DNA of 64,000 nt, taken from positions 18,172-82,171 of the forward strand of contig NZ_VNHW01000007.1 in the NCBI RefSeq assembly GCF_008124835.1. The letters are read 5' to 3'. Numbering within the stretch: position 1 is the first letter of the stretch; the number at the start of each line of letters is the position of its first letter. Positions 25,810 through 35,057 of this stretch are shown one piece after another. The notes beneath the pieces were generated by a model, which saw only the letters and a list, made by a program, of their open reading frames with translations, searched no databases and was not told the DNA's origin. The translations under genes and the position numbers were made by a program. This DNA comes from Blastococcus xanthinilyticus (GTDB lineage Bacteria; Actinomycetota; Actinomycetes; Mycobacteriales; Geodermatophilaceae).

Positions 25810-26778
25810 ATGAGCAACCTTGACCGCCGACCACCGGCGCGCGACCTGGGCGGGCTCGACGGCACCACCTCCGGGCCGGTGCTCGACCTGCTCCCGGGCA
25901 AGGAGGTGCTGCTCGGCGAGAGCACGCGGGTGCGCCGGCTGCTGCCCACGCTCGGCCGGCGCATGGTCGGCGCCTGGGTCTTCGTCGACCACTACGGCCC
26001 CGACGACATCGCCGCGGGGCCGGGCATGCAGGTGGCCCCGCACCCGCACACCGGGCTGCAGACGGTGTCGTGGCTGCTGGACGGCGAGATCCACCACCGC
26101 GACTCCCTCGGCAGCGACGTGCGGTTCCGGCCCGGCGAGCTGGCGCTCATGACCGCCGGGCACGGGATCGCGCACTCCGAGCAGTCACCGGCGACCCATC
26201 CGCGGTTCCTGCACGGGGCCCAGCTGTGGGTGGCGTTGCCGGAGGCCGACCGCGAGGTGGCCCCGCACTTCGAGCACCACGGCGCACTGCCCGGCTTCAC
26301 CTCCGACGGCCTCACGGCCACGGTGCTCATGGGCTCCTTCGGCGGGGCGACGTCGCCAGGGCGCGCCTACACGCCCCTGGTCGGGGTCGACCTGGCCCTC
26401 ACCGCCGGCGCCGACGTGGAGATCCCGCTGGAGCCCGGCTTCGAGTACGGGCTGCTCGCGTCGTCGGGGTCGGCCTCGGTGGACGACGTCCCGCTCGAGC
26501 CCGGCGCGATGCTCTACCTGGGCACCGGCCGCCGCACGCTGCGGGTGCGCGCCGGCTCGGCGTCCCGGCTGCTGCTGCTCGGCGGCGAGCCGTTCGAGGA
26601 GCGCCTGGTCATGTGGTGGAACTTCATCGGCCGGACGGGCGAGGAGATCGCCGGCTACACCGAGCAGTGGAGCGCCGAGTCGCAGCGGTTCGGCACGGTC
26701 GTCGGCTACGACGGCGACCGGCTGGAGGCCCCACCGCTGCCGCCGGTCGCGCTCCGGCCGCGCGGCCGGGTCCGCTGA
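25810..26778 (+). CDS. pirin family protein (bicupin)
   Basis: A complete 322-residue pirin. The N-terminal cupin has metal ligands H78-P-H80 (APHPHTGLQTVSW) and H122-x-E124 (GHGIAHSEQSP). The second cupin spans about residues 200-300 with a conserved end (LLLLGGEPFEERLVMWWNFI). Iron-containing pirins are redox-responsive cofactors or quercetinase-like enzymes; which role applies here is unknown. The start is ATG 25810 with AGGAAGGGA before it, 27 bases after the broken pirin. It is a divergent paralogue, not a simple duplication, and may have made the first copy dispensable. Confidence 0.92.
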   Translation: MSNLDRRPPARDLGGLDGTTSGPVLDLLPGKEVLLGESTRVRRLLPTLGRRMVGAWVFVDHYGPDDIAAGPGMQVAPHPHTGLQTVSWLLDGEIHHRDSLGSDVRFRPGELALMTAGHGIAHSEQSPATHPRFLHGAQLWVALPEADREVAPHFEHHGALPGFTSDGLTATVLMGSFGGATSPGRAYTPLVGVDLALTAGADVEIPLEPGFEYGLLASSGSASVDDVPLEPGAMLYLGTGRRTLRVRAGSASRLLLLGGEPFEERLVMWWNFIGRTGEEIAGYTEQWSAESQRFGTVVGYDGDRLEAPPLPPVALRPRGRVR

Positions 26779-26792
26779 GGCAGGCTGCGCCC

Positions 26793-27227
26793 ATGACTTC
26801 CTCCCCCGGCCCGGACCCGCGGCTGCTGGCCTTCGTCGCCGACCAGCGCTGGGGTGTGCTGGCCACCGTCAAGCGCGACGGCCGGCCGCAGCTGTCCAAC
26901 GTCGGCTACGCCTGGGACGACGGCCTGATCCGCGTCTCGGTGACCGCCGACCGCGCGAAGACCCGCAACCTGCAGCGCGACCCGCGGGTGACCCTGCACG
27001 TCGCGTCGAAGGACTTCTGGACCTGGGTCGCCGTCGAGGGCACCGCCGAGCTCACCCCGGTCGCGCAGGACCCGCACGACGCCGCGGTCGAGGAGCTCAT
27101 CGCCTACTACCGCGGCGTCTCCGGCGAGCACGAGGACTGGGACGAGTACCGCGCGGCGATGGTCGCCGACCGGCGGCTGGTCGTGCGCTTCCGGCCCGAG
27201 CACGCCTACGGCCAGCTGCCCGGCTGA
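26793..27227 (+). CDS. PPOX-class F420-dependent oxidoreductase
   Basis: A 144-residue split beta-barrel protein of the pyridoxamine-5'-phosphate-oxidase-like superfamily. Family features are LLAFVADQRWGVLATVKRDG at the N-terminus, the phosphate-contacting pattern AKTRNLQRDPRVTLHV, and the C-terminal RLVVRFRPEHAYG. Small actinobacterial members (Rv1155-like) bind F420 or flavin, but specificity cannot be read from sequence alone. It starts 14 bases after the pirin stop, so co-transcription is likely, and a hairpin follows its stop. Confidence 0.87.
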   Translation: MTSSPGPDPRLLAFVADQRWGVLATVKRDGRPQLSNVGYAWDDGLIRVSVTADRAKTRNLQRDPRVTLHVASKDFWTWVAVEGTAELTPVAQDPHDAAVEELIAYYRGVSGEHEDWDEYRAAMVADRRLVVRFRPEHAYGQLPG

Positions 27228-27237
27228 CCCCGGACCG

Positions 27238-27260
27238 CCGGTGCGCCCCGCTCGCACCGG
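27238..27260. terminator. hairpin between convergent PPOX and VOC genes
   Basis: 8-bp inverted repeat CCGGTGCG / CGCACCGG (27238-27245 with 27253-27260), 7-base loop. It lies in the 47-base gap between two convergent stops. Confidence 0.55.
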
Positions 27261-27274
27261 CTGCCGGGGAGAGC

Positions 27275-28033
27275 TCATCCGGCCGGGACCTCCATGACGG
27301 AGAACGAGGCGCCCCACGGGTCCGCGACGACCGCGAACCGGCCGTATTCGGTGTCCTCCGCGGGGAGCAGCACCTTTCCGCCCGCGGAGGTCACCGTGGC
27401 GACCGCACCGTCGGTGGAGGTCACCGCGAAGCAGGTCGACCACCCCTTCGGCACGCCGGGGACGGCGCCGCCGAGCCCGCCGAGCGGATCGCCGCCGGTG
27501 GCGAAGGTGGTGTAGCCCTCGCCGGCGGGGATCGCCTCGAACCGGAACCCGAAGACGGCGCCGTAGAACGCCCGCGCCGCATCCGGGTCGTCGACCGCCG
27601 CCTCGTTCCAGACCAGCGAGCCCGGCTCGTTGTAGCGCTGCACGCCGGTGTGCTCGCCGGACTGCCACAGGCCGAACGGATGACCCTGCGGGTCGAGCGC
27701 GACGACCATCGTGCCCAACGGCCCGACCTCCATCGGCTCGACCACGACCGTGCCCCCGGCCTCGCGGATCCGGGTCACCGTGGCCGCCGCGTCGTCCGTC
27801 GCGAAGTACGTGGTCCAGCGGGGCGGGTCGTCCGGGTCCATCTGCGGGCCGAGGCCGGCGACCTGCGCCCCGTCCTTCTCCGCGTTCAGGTAGCCGCCGA
27901 ACTCCTCGTCCCCGCCGGTGTACTCCCAGCCGAGCAGCGCGGCGTAGAACTCCTTCGCCGCCGCCAGGTCGGCTGCGCCGTAGTCCACCCAGCACGGTGT
28001 GCCGGCCGGCCAGGGGGTGTCTCGCATGGGCAT
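27275..28033 (-). CDS. VOC (glyoxalase/bleomycin-resistance) family protein, two domains
   Basis: A 252-residue protein with two vicinal-oxygen-chelate repeats (about residues 8-125 and 135-250). Each contains the pattern WVDYGAADLAAAKEFYAALL or WNEAAVDDPDAARAFYGAVF at its start and DPQGHPFGLWQ or DPWGASFSVME at its end. It resembles the actinobacterial hydroxylase/antibiotic-resistance-like VOC group. Substrate and metal binding are not clear: the second repeat has Ala/Ser where metal-binding residues are expected. AAGGAGG lies seven bases before ATG 28033. Confidence 0.88.
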   Translation of the reverse strand: MPMRDTPWPAGTPCWVDYGAADLAAAKEFYAALLGWEYTGGDEEFGGYLNAEKDGAQVAGLGPQMDPDDPPRWTTYFATDDAAATVTRIREAGGTVVVEPMEVGPLGTMVVALDPQGHPFGLWQSGEHTGVQRYNEPGSLVWNEAAVDDPDAARAFYGAVFGFRFEAIPAGEGYTTFATGGDPLGGLGGAVPGVPKGWSTCFAVTSTDGAVATVTSAGGKVLLPAEDTEYGRFAVVADPWGASFSVMEVPAG

Positions 28034-28109
28034 GGTTGCCTCCTTCAGGTGTGAGGGAGGTCACCGTCCCACCGGGGGCCGACAGTTCGGGGCGTCCGCG
28101 ACGCGGCGG

Positions 28110-30197
28110 TCAGAACCGCCCGCCGCCGGACCGGCCACCGCCGCCGAACGAGCCGCCGCCGGACCGGCCGCCGCCGCCGAAGGACCCACCGCCGGACCGG
28201 CCGCCGAACCCACCACCACCGAAGCCGCCACCGCCGAGGCCGCCGCCGGAGAAACCGCCGCCGAACCCCCCGCGGCGCCCGCCGCCGAGCAGGATCCCGC
28301 CGAGCACCAGGCTGCCGAGGTCGACCCCGCCGCGGCGGTACCCGCCGCCGTAGCCGCCGCCCATGCCGCCGGGGCCGTACCCCCCGTAGCCGGAGTTCCA
28401 GTCGTCCACGTCCTCCACCGCCAGGTCCAGCGCGTGCTGGGCGAGCAGCCCGGCCTGCTGGGCCTCCCGCAGCGCGCTCACCGGATCGGTGCGGCCCAGC
28501 TCGACGGCGGCCTCCAGGTGCCGCTGCGCCTCGGCCAGCCGGGTGCGCGCCTCGGGACCCACCGCACCGCGCCGGGTGTCGATGAAGTCGCCGGCCGCGG
28601 CCACCGCCGAACGGGCGCTGAGCAGCGCCTGGTCCAGCGCCGCGGCAGCCCGCCGGGCCTGGGTCTGCGCGTCGCGGGCCGCCGACAGCGTCTGCTCCAG
28701 CGCGGCGTCGGCGTCCTCGAGCTGGCGGAGCGCGGCCAGCGGGTTCCCCGGCGTGCCGTCGGCCGGGCGCAGCGCGGCGTCCGCGGCGGCCAGGGCCGCC
28801 TCGGCCCGGGCGATCTGCGGCTGCAGGCCGCTGCGGTCGCCGGCGGCCACCAGGGCGCGGGCCTCGGCGAGGTCCTTCTCCGTCTCCGCCCGCGCGTCGG
28901 CCACCCGGGCCGCGGCCGCGTCCAGGTCGGCGGCCAGCCGGCCCACCGCGTCGAGCAGGGTGCCGGTCTGCGCGACCGCGTCCTCGGCGGCGCGGATGTC
29001 CCCGACGGCGTCGCCGCTGCGCCCGGCGGCGAGCGCCTCGCGGGCCTCGCGCACCTCCTGGTCGGCGGCGTCCAGGCGAGCCCCGGCCTCGCGCACGTTG
29101 TCGGCGACCGCGGTGACGGCGGAGCCGGAGAACCGCTGCCGGAGCCCGGTGAGCCGCTGCTCCTCCTCCGGCAGCCGCCCGCGCAGCGCCGCGATACGCG
29201 GCTCGAGGCCGGCCAGCACCGCCGGGGCGGTCCGCTCCAGGTCGCGGAGCTGCTCGAACGCCGCGCTCTGCTCGTCGAGCCGCGCGTCGGCGGCCTGGGT
29301 CAGCGCCAGGATCTCGGCGAGCATCCGCCGGGTGGTCGGCTCGTCCTCCGAAACCTCGTCGTCCAGCTCCTGCCGGATGGCGAAGGCGCGCCCGACCTCG
29401 GCCCTGGACTGCGCGAGCGCCGCACCGAAGCCCGCGACGGCGTCCTCCCCGTACTGCGAGCGGGCGAAGTCCAGGTCCAGCTGGGAGGTCTTCACCGCCT
29501 CGTCCATCTCCAGCAGCGCCTCGCTCGCCCGGCCCTGCAGCTCGTCGGTGGGCACGCCCTCGTACGGGTCGGGCGCCGGCCGCTGCCGGCCCGCGGGGAG
29601 CGCGCCGCCGGCTCGGTTCCGGCGGGACCGGCTGACCAGGTAGGCGCCGCCGCCGACGACCGCGATGCCACCGATCACCAGCAGCGGCCCCACCCCGCTG
29701 GAGCCGCCGTCGGATGCGGACTCCGCCGGCTGCCCGGTCGCCGTCCCCTCCGTGCGCAGGAGGTCGGCGAAGGCGGCCACGCCGCCGGCCCAGTCGCCGG
29801 CCGTGAACTCCGGGGAGACCCGCTCGCCGGCCAGGTCGTCGAGCTCCCCAGCGGTGAGGGGGAAGTCCGCCGGCTTCAGCGTGCCGTACAGGCCGTCGTC
29901 GACGGCGACGGCGAGCAGGGCGTCATCCTCGGAGAGCTGGCTGAGCTCCGCGGTCGCCTGCGCCCACTCCGACCGGTCGGCATCGTCGAAGCTGGACACG
30001 AAGACCACGTGCAGCTCGGTGCCGGTGTCCGACCGCAGCTCGTCGATGGTGTTCTCGACCGCCGTCGTGCTGCCGTCGAGCACGCCCACCTCGTCGACGA
30101 CCTGGTCGGTCAGCCGGAAGGGTGGCACCGCGTGCGCCGGGCCGCCGGCGAGCAGGAGCACGGCGAGCACTCCCAGGACGACGCACAGCCGGCGCAC
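28110..30197 (-). CDS. TPM domain-containing secreted/membrane protein
   Basis: A 695-residue protein. It has a signal peptide (MRRLCVVLGVLAVLLLAGGP, cleavage after AHA), then a TPM domain (about 30-165; VGVLDGSTTAVENTIDELRS), a membrane helix near 195-215, and a basic stop (RSRRNRAG). Long Ala/Glu/Arg-rich coiled-coil repeats cover about 225-590 (ALAQSRAEVGRAFAIRQELD). A Gly/Ser/Phe-rich C-terminal tail (600-695) ends GGGRF. TPM proteins act in envelope or photosystem quality control in other organisms; the role in actinobacteria is unknown. AGGAGGT precedes ATG 30197, and a TAGGGT hexamer at 30234-30239 on the minus strand may be the -10. Confidence 0.88.
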   Translation of the reverse strand: MRRLCVVLGVLAVLLLAGGPAHAVPPFRLTDQVVDEVGVLDGSTTAVENTIDELRSDTGTELHVVFVSSFDDADRSEWAQATAELSQLSEDDALLAVAVDDGLYGTLKPADFPLTAGELDDLAGERVSPEFTAGDWAGGVAAFADLLRTEGTATGQPAESASDGGSSGVGPLLVIGGIAVVGGGAYLVSRSRRNRAGGALPAGRQRPAPDPYEGVPTDELQGRASEALLEMDEAVKTSQLDLDFARSQYGEDAVAGFGAALAQSRAEVGRAFAIRQELDDEVSEDEPTTRRMLAEILALTQAADARLDEQSAAFEQLRDLERTAPAVLAGLEPRIAALRGRLPEEEQRLTGLRQRFSGSAVTAVADNVREAGARLDAADQEVREAREALAAGRSGDAVGDIRAAEDAVAQTGTLLDAVGRLAADLDAAAARVADARAETEKDLAEARALVAAGDRSGLQPQIARAEAALAAADAALRPADGTPGNPLAALRQLEDADAALEQTLSAARDAQTQARRAAAALDQALLSARSAVAAAGDFIDTRRGAVGPEARTRLAEAQRHLEAAVELGRTDPVSALREAQQAGLLAQHALDLAVEDVDDWNSGYGGYGPGGMGGGYGGGYRRGGVDLGSLVLGGILLGGGRRGGFGGGFSGGGLGGGGFGGGGFGGRSGGGSFGGGGRSGGGSFGGGGRSGGGRF

Positions 30198-30314
30198 GGA
30201 TACCTCCTGGAAGGGCGACCTCGAACCCGGACGACCCTACCGACGGGCGAGGCGTCCGGCCCGGCAGCGCTGGGTAGGCCCGGTGCACCGCCGTCGCCGC
30301 ACCGAGGAGACCCC

Positions 30315-30692
30315 GTGCCCCAGCCCGACTCCGTCCCCGCCGCCGACCTGCCTCCGGGAACGGTGCGCCGCGTCGGCGACTGGGCCGTGGGCAACCGGGG
30401 CGCCGGCCCCGACGGGGACGACCGGTACTTCGCCGTCTCCCGGATCTGCCGGCACCAGCTGGCCGACCTCGCCGAGGGCTCGGTCGACGCCGACGGGTGC
30501 CTGGTCTGCCCGTGGCACCAGAGCCGCTACGACGTGCGCACCGGCGAGATGGTCGAGGGACCGCGCGGGTTCCTCGGCTACCACGGGCCGACGCCGGTCT
30601 ACAGCGGCCTGGTCCGGCTGCTCGGCAGCATCGCCCGACTCCGCGTGCGCCGGGCGGTCCGCACGGGGGACGACGTCGTCGTCACCGACTGA
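30315..30692 (+). CDS. Rieske-type [2Fe-2S] protein
   Basis: A 125-residue soluble protein with both Rieske cluster boxes: C45-R-H47 and C65-P-W-H68 (CLVCPWHQSRYDVRTGEM). The GPRGFLGYHGPTPVYSGLVR tail resembles small ferredoxin-like Rieske proteins that deliver electrons to oxygenases. No partner oxygenase or reductase lies nearby. The start is GTG 30315 with GAGGAGA before it. A large inverted repeat after the stop separates it from the convergent peptide-transport operon. Confidence 0.88.
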   Translation: MPQPDSVPAADLPPGTVRRVGDWAVGNRGAGPDGDDRYFAVSRICRHQLADLAEGSVDADGCLVCPWHQSRYDVRTGEMVEGPRGFLGYHGPTPVYSGLVRLLGSIARLRVRRAVRTGDDVVVTD

Positions 30693-30751
30693 GGCATAGG
30701 AAGCTATACACCCGTTTCCGGCGCTGAGACGCACGTATAGCTTCCTATGCC
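30693..30751. terminator. 17-bp inverted repeat between convergent genes
   Basis: Perfect 17-bp arms at 30693-30709 and 30735-30751 with a 25-base loop. It spans almost the whole gap between the Rieske stop and the dppF stop. It is unusually AT-rich for the region (GCATAGGAAGCTATAC), which makes it stand out as an acquired palindrome or a bidirectional terminator. Confidence 0.65.
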
Positions 30752-30767
30752 CCAGAGTTCGCTGCGG

Positions 30768-31925
30768 TCAGCCCTGCTCCTGCCGCGGCAGGGGCTCGTC
30801 GCGGCCGAGGAACGGGGTCGGGTCGTCGTCCCGGGGATGCGCGCCCGAACCCGGCCGGGAGGCGGCACCGGCGTGCAGCACCTCCTCGGGCGACCGCGGC
30901 CGCAGCGCGCCGTCGCGGATCTCCTCTGCCCAGTGGCAGCTGACCAGCCGTCCCGGGCCCAGCTCCCGCAGCACGGGCACCTCGTCGTCGCAGCGCGTCT
31001 CCTGCCGCCACGGGCAGCGGGTGTGGAACCGGCAGCCGCTGGGCGGGTCGGCCGGCGACGGCAGGTCACCGGCCAGCAGGATCCGCTCCCGCTGCTCCTC
31101 GATCTCCGGGTCGGGCACCGGCACGGCGCTCATCAACGCCCGGGTGTAGGGGTGCAGCGGCTGCTCGTAGAGGTCGTCGGCCGGCGCCTGCTCCACCAGC
31201 GAGCCGAGGTACATGACGCCGACGACGTCGCTGATGTGCCGGACGACGGCCAGGTCGTGGGCGATGATCAGGTAGGTGAGCCCCAGCCGCTCCTGCAGCT
31301 CCTCGAGCAGGTTGAGCACCTGGGCCTGCACAGACACGTCGAGCGCGGACACCGGCTCGTCGGCGATCAGCAGGTCCGGCTCGAGCGCGACGGCACGGGC
31401 GATACCGATCCGCTGCCGCTGGCCGCCGGAGAACTCGTGCGGGTAGCGGCGCAGCGCGGCCGATGGCAGCCCGACGGCGTCCAGCAGGCCGCGGATCTTC
31501 TCCGCGATCCCGGCCTTGCCCCCGGCCAGCCCGTGTGCGCGCAGCGGCTCCGAGAGCAGCGACTCCACGTTCTGTCGCGGGTCCAGGCTGCCGAGCGGGT
31601 CCTGGAACACCATCTGCATCCGCTGGCGCATCTGCCGGAGCGGCTCGCCCTTCAGGGCGGCGACGTCCGTGCCGTCGAACAGCACCCGGCCGGAGGTGGG
31701 CTCCTCCAGCCGCAGGATGGCGCGGCCCAGCGTCGACTTGCCGCAGCCGGACTCCCCCACCAGCCCGTAGGTGGCGCCCCGTGGCACGGTGAGCGAGACG
31801 CCGTCCACGGCCTGGACGTGGCCGACCGTGCGGTCGAAGAAGATTCCCTTCCTGATCGGGAAGTGGACCTTGAGGTCCTCCACCCGGAGCAGGTCGTCCT
31901 GGCCGGCGATCGGGACGGCGGTCAT
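30768..31925 (-). CDS. dppF: peptide ABC transporter ATP-binding protein (DppF/OppF-like)
   Basis: A 385-residue cytoplasmic ATPase. Walker A is GESGCGKST, the Q-loop region is [12 protein letters not shown], the signature [14 protein letters not shown] and Walker [13 protein letters not shown]. The C-terminal oligopeptide-transporter extension carries cysteines ([20 protein letters not shown]), as in OppF/DppF. It is the last gene of the operon. Start ATG 31925 overlaps the dppD stop. It works with DppD to drive peptide import. Di- or oligopeptide is the likeliest substrate class; nickel or glutathione importers of the same family cannot be excluded. Confidence 0.92.
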   Translation of the reverse strand: MTAVPIAGQDDLLRVEDLKVHFPIRKGIFFDRTVGHVQAVDGVSLTVPRGATYGLVGESGCGKSTLGRAILRLEEPTSGRVLFDGTDVAALKGEPLRQMRQRMQMVFQDPLGSLDPRQNVESLLSEPLRAHGLAGGKAGIAEKIRGLLDAVGLPSAALRRYPHEFSGGQRQRIGIARAVALEPDLLIADEPVSALDVSVQAQVLNLLEELQERLGLTYLIIAHDLAVVRHISDVVGVMYLGSLVEQAPADDLYEQPLHPYTRALMSAVPVPDPEIEEQRERILLAGDLPSPADPPSGCRFHTRCPWRQETRCDDEVPVLRELGPGRLVSCHWAEEIRDGALRPRSPEEVLHAGAASRPGSGAHPRDDDPTPFLGRDEPLPRQEQG

Positions 31926-32962
31926 CGGGCGGCTCCGTGGGCGGTGGCACCCGACGGCGCAGCAGGGTGCTCGAGCGGGTGGCGGCAGCGCAGCTCCCGG
32001 CCGGGGCCGTCCGGCACCAGCGGGACGGTGCTGCCCGACACCTCGGTCAGGCAGTCGTCCTGGGCGTTGTCGCACCGGGGGGCGAAGGCGCACCCCTCCG
32101 ACCACGGGATGGCGTCGCGGGCCGAGCCGCGGATGGGCGTGAGCGGCGCCCCGCGGGCGGAGTCCAGCCGGGGCACCGACGCCAGCAGCCCGCCGGTGTA
32201 GGGCTGGCGCGGGCGGGCGAACAGGTCCCGCCGGTCGGCCGTCTCGATGATCTTCCCGGCGTACATGACGTGCACCCGGTCGCAGAGCCCGGCGACGACG
32301 CCGAGATCGTGGGTGATCATCACCAGCGCCGTCCCCGCGTCGACGACGAGCTCGCGCAGCAACTCGAGGATCTGCGCCTGGATGGTGACGTCGAGCGCCG
32401 TCGTGGGCTCGTCGGCGATCAGCAGCCGCGGTGAGCAAGCCAGCGCCATCGCGATCAGCGCGCGCTGCCGCATGCCGCCGGAGAGCTGGTGGGGGTACTC
32501 CTTGAGCCGCCGCCCCGGGTCGGGGATGCCGACCTTGTCGAGCAGCCGGACGGCCTCGTCCTGCGCCTCGGCCTTGCTCATCTCGCGGTGCTCCAGCAGC
32601 ACCTCGGTGACCTGCGTGCCGATCGGCACGGTCGGGTTGAGCGAGGAGAGCGGGTCCTGGAAGACCATGCCCATGTCGGCGCCCCGCAGCCCGCGCAGCA
32701 CGTGGTCGGGGGCGTCGACCAGGTCGTTGCCGTCGAAGCGGACGGAGCCGGTCACCTCGACGCCGCGCCGGGGCAGCAGCCCCATGATCGCCAGAGAGGT
32801 GACCGACTTGCCGCAGCCGGACTCACCCACCAGGCCGATCGTCTCGCCGGGCGCCACCGAGAAGCTGACGCCGTCGACGGCGCGGGTCGGCTGCTCACCG
32901 CGGCGGGTGAACCGGACCGCCAGGTCCTCCACCTCGAGCACCGGTGCCTGCAGGGAGCTCAC
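31922..32962 (-). CDS. dppD: peptide ABC transporter ATP-binding protein (DppD/OppD-like)
   Basis: A 346-residue ATPase. Walker A is GESGCGKSV, then [12 protein letters not shown], signature [14 protein letters not shown] and Walker [13 protein letters not shown]. It carries the Cys-containing C-terminal extension ([14 protein letters not shown]). The start GTG 32962 sits in a GTGA overlap with the stop of dppC. Pairs of DppD and DppF subunits form the heterodimeric motor of peptide importers. Confidence 0.92.
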   Translation of the reverse strand: MSSLQAPVLEVEDLAVRFTRRGEQPTRAVDGVSFSVAPGETIGLVGESGCGKSVTSLAIMGLLPRRGVEVTGSVRFDGNDLVDAPDHVLRGLRGADMGMVFQDPLSSLNPTVPIGTQVTEVLLEHREMSKAEAQDEAVRLLDKVGIPDPGRRLKEYPHQLSGGMRQRALIAMALACSPRLLIADEPTTALDVTIQAQILELLRELVVDAGTALVMITHDLGVVAGLCDRVHVMYAGKIIETADRRDLFARPRQPYTGGLLASVPRLDSARGAPLTPIRGSARDAIPWSEGCAFAPRCDNAQDDCLTEVSGSTVPLVPDGPGRELRCRHPLEHPAAPSGATAHGAAR

Positions 32963-33900
32963 CTCCGGAACTTCGGGTCGAGGGCCTCGCGCAGGCGCTC
33001 GCCGAGCAGCGTGAACCCGAGCGCGACGACGATGATGCACAGCGCCGGCCAGACCGCCAGCGCGGGCCGGATGGACAGGAAGTCCTGGGCGTTGGCGAGC
33101 ATCGCCCCCCACTCCGGGCGGGCGATGTCGGGATCGCCCAGGCCGAGGTAGGACAGCGCCGCCGCCTCGATGATCGCCGTCGCCAGGGACAGGGTCGCCT
33201 GGACGATGACCGGCGACAGGGAGTTGGGCAGCACGTGCCCGAACACGATGCGGCTCTTCCGGACGCCCAGCGCCCGCGCCGCGACGGCGTAGTCGCTGCC
33301 GCGCTGGACCAGCATCGAGCCGCGGAGCAGCCGGGCGAAGATCGGCACCTGGACGACCGCGATGGCGATCATCAGCGCGTACTGGTTCTGCCCCAGCAGC
33401 ACCGAGACGGTGATCGCCATGAGCAGGCCCGGGATCGACAGGATGATGTCGACGAACCGCATGACCAGGGTGTCGACCCAGCCGCCGAAGGCGCCGGCCA
33501 GCACGCCGAGCGTCATCCCGACCACCAGGCCGAGCACGGTCGAGACCACGCCGATGAGCAGCGACTGCCGGGAGCCGTAGATCAGCCGCGAGAGCAGGTC
33601 CCGGCCGAGGTTGTCGGCGCCGAGGGGGAAGCCCTCCTGCGACCCGGGGATGAGGCCGGGGCGGATCTCCGACAGCAGGTACTGCGTGACCGGGTCCCTG
33701 GGGGCCAGCAGCGGGGCGAACGCCGCCACGACGAGGAAGACCAGCACGATGACCGCGCCGGTGATCGCCACCGGGTCCCGGCGCAGGCGGCGGACGGCGC
33801 TGCGGGTCAGCGACAGCCCGGCATCGCCCTCGGGCAGCTGACCGGCCCGGGCCGCGAGCTCGTCGATGCGCTCGCGCTTGTAGTCCCCGAGCGCCGTCAT
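32959..33900 (-). CDS. dppC: peptide ABC transporter permease (DppC-like)
   Basis: A 313-residue inner-membrane permease with six helices. The first is at about residues 45-68 (ITGAVIVLVFLVVAAFAPLL). The EAA-type loop contacting the ATPases is AARALGVRKSRIVFGHVLPN (about residues 208-227), and the C-terminus is [15 protein letters not shown], both typical of DppC/OppC. ATG 33900 is 31 bases after the dppB stop. Confidence 0.93.
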   Translation of the reverse strand: MTALGDYKRERIDELAARAGQLPEGDAGLSLTRSAVRRLRRDPVAITGAVIVLVFLVVAAFAPLLAPRDPVTQYLLSEIRPGLIPGSQEGFPLGADNLGRDLLSRLIYGSRQSLLIGVVSTVLGLVVGMTLGVLAGAFGGWVDTLVMRFVDIILSIPGLLMAITVSVLLGQNQYALMIAIAVVQVPIFARLLRGSMLVQRGSDYAVAARALGVRKSRIVFGHVLPNSLSPVIVQATLSLATAIIEAAALSYLGLGDPDIARPEWGAMLANAQDFLSIRPALAVWPALCIIVVALGFTLLGERLREALDPKFRR

Positions 33901-33931
33901 CGCGCTGCCCCCCGGTCCGGTCCCGCGAGCT

Positions 33932-34936
33932 TCATCGGACTCTCACCCTCGGGTCGAGCAGGCCGTAGGAGATGTCGACCAGCAGGTTCACCAGCACGTA
34001 GACGATCGCCAGCATCAGGATGAAGCCCTGCAGGATGGCGAAGTCGCGGTAGGTGATGGCATCTCGCAGAGTCAGTCCCACCCCGCCGAACGCGAAGACG
34101 GTCTCGGTCAGCACCGCGCCGGACAGCAACAGGCCGGTCTGCAGGCCGATCGTCGTCGAGACGGGCAGCAGCGCGTTCCGGACGATGTGCCGGCGGCGCA
34201 CGGTCGCCATCGCCAGCCCCTTGGCGTTCGCCGTCCGCACGTAGTCCTCGTTGACCACGTCGAGCACCGACGCCCGCGTGATCCGCACGATGATCGCGAG
34301 CGGGATGGTGCCCAGCGCGATGGCCGGCAGGATCAGGTGGAGGAGCGCATCCCAGGCCGCGTCCCACTCCCGCGTCAGCAGCCCGTCCAGGACGTAGAAG
34401 TTGGTGATGCGGGTGGCATCGATCCGCACGTCCTGCCGGCCGGACCCGGGTAGCCAGCCCAGCTCGACGGCGAACAGCAGGCGCAGCAGGTAGGCCAGGA
34501 AGAAGACCGGGATCGCCACACCGATCAGCGATCCGACGACCGAGGCGGAGTCCAGGAAGCTGCCGTGCCGCCGAGCGGCCAGGTAACCCAGCGGGATACC
34601 CACCCCGATCGCGAAGACCATCGCGAGCAGGGTCAGCTCGATCGTCCCTGGGAACCGCTCGAGGAAGACCTCGGTGACCGGCCGCCCGTACTGGGTGGAG
34701 GTGCCGAAGTCGAGCGTGATCGCCCGCCCCAGGAAGCGGAAGTACTGCACGATGAGCGGCTCGTCGAGGCCGAACAGCTCGTTGTACTGGGCGATCGCCT
34801 CGGGGGTGGCCCGCTCGCCGAGGGCCGCCTGCGCGGGACCGCCGGGCAGCGCGCGCAACCAGGCGAAGAGCAGGACGGAGAGACCCAGCAGGATCGGGAC
34901 CAGCTGGAACAGCCGCCGGACGATGAAGCGGAGCAC
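33932..34936 (-). CDS. dppB: peptide ABC transporter permease (DppB-like)
   Basis: A 334-residue permease with the diagnostic N-terminus MLRFIVRRLFQLVPILLGLS and LFAWLRALPGGPAQAALG. The conserved EAA loop is YVRTANAKGLAMATVRRRHI. The C-terminal segment DISYGLLDPRVRV is that of DppB/OppB. Six helices are expected. It follows the binding-protein gene after a hairpin, the usual place for differential expression of binding protein versus membrane subunits. Confidence 0.93.
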   Translation of the reverse strand: MLRFIVRRLFQLVPILLGLSVLLFAWLRALPGGPAQAALGERATPEAIAQYNELFGLDEPLIVQYFRFLGRAITLDFGTSTQYGRPVTEVFLERFPGTIELTLLAMVFAIGVGIPLGYLAARRHGSFLDSASVVGSLIGVAIPVFFLAYLLRLLFAVELGWLPGSGRQDVRIDATRITNFYVLDGLLTREWDAAWDALLHLILPAIALGTIPLAIIVRITRASVLDVVNEDYVRTANAKGLAMATVRRRHIVRNALLPVSTTIGLQTGLLLSGAVLTETVFAFGGVGLTLRDAITYRDFAILQGFILMLAIVYVLVNLLVDISYGLLDPRVRVR

Positions 34937-34999
34937 GTGCTCGGACCAGCCTTTCCGGACACCCCTGCCGGGGTCCGCTGTCCTACCGCGAACCGGCGA

Positions 35000-35041
35000 C
35001 CGCGCCGACGGTGGCGTTGTTCGCTGCCACCGCCGGCGCGG
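35000..35041. terminator. hairpin between dppA and dppB
   Basis: 16-bp inverted repeat (35000-35015 with 35026-35041) with one mismatch, just after the binding-protein stop. Such stems usually stabilise the 3' end of the binding-protein mRNA and let only part of the transcription pass to the permease genes. Confidence 0.6.
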
Positions 35042-35057
35042 TCGATGCGGACCGGGC

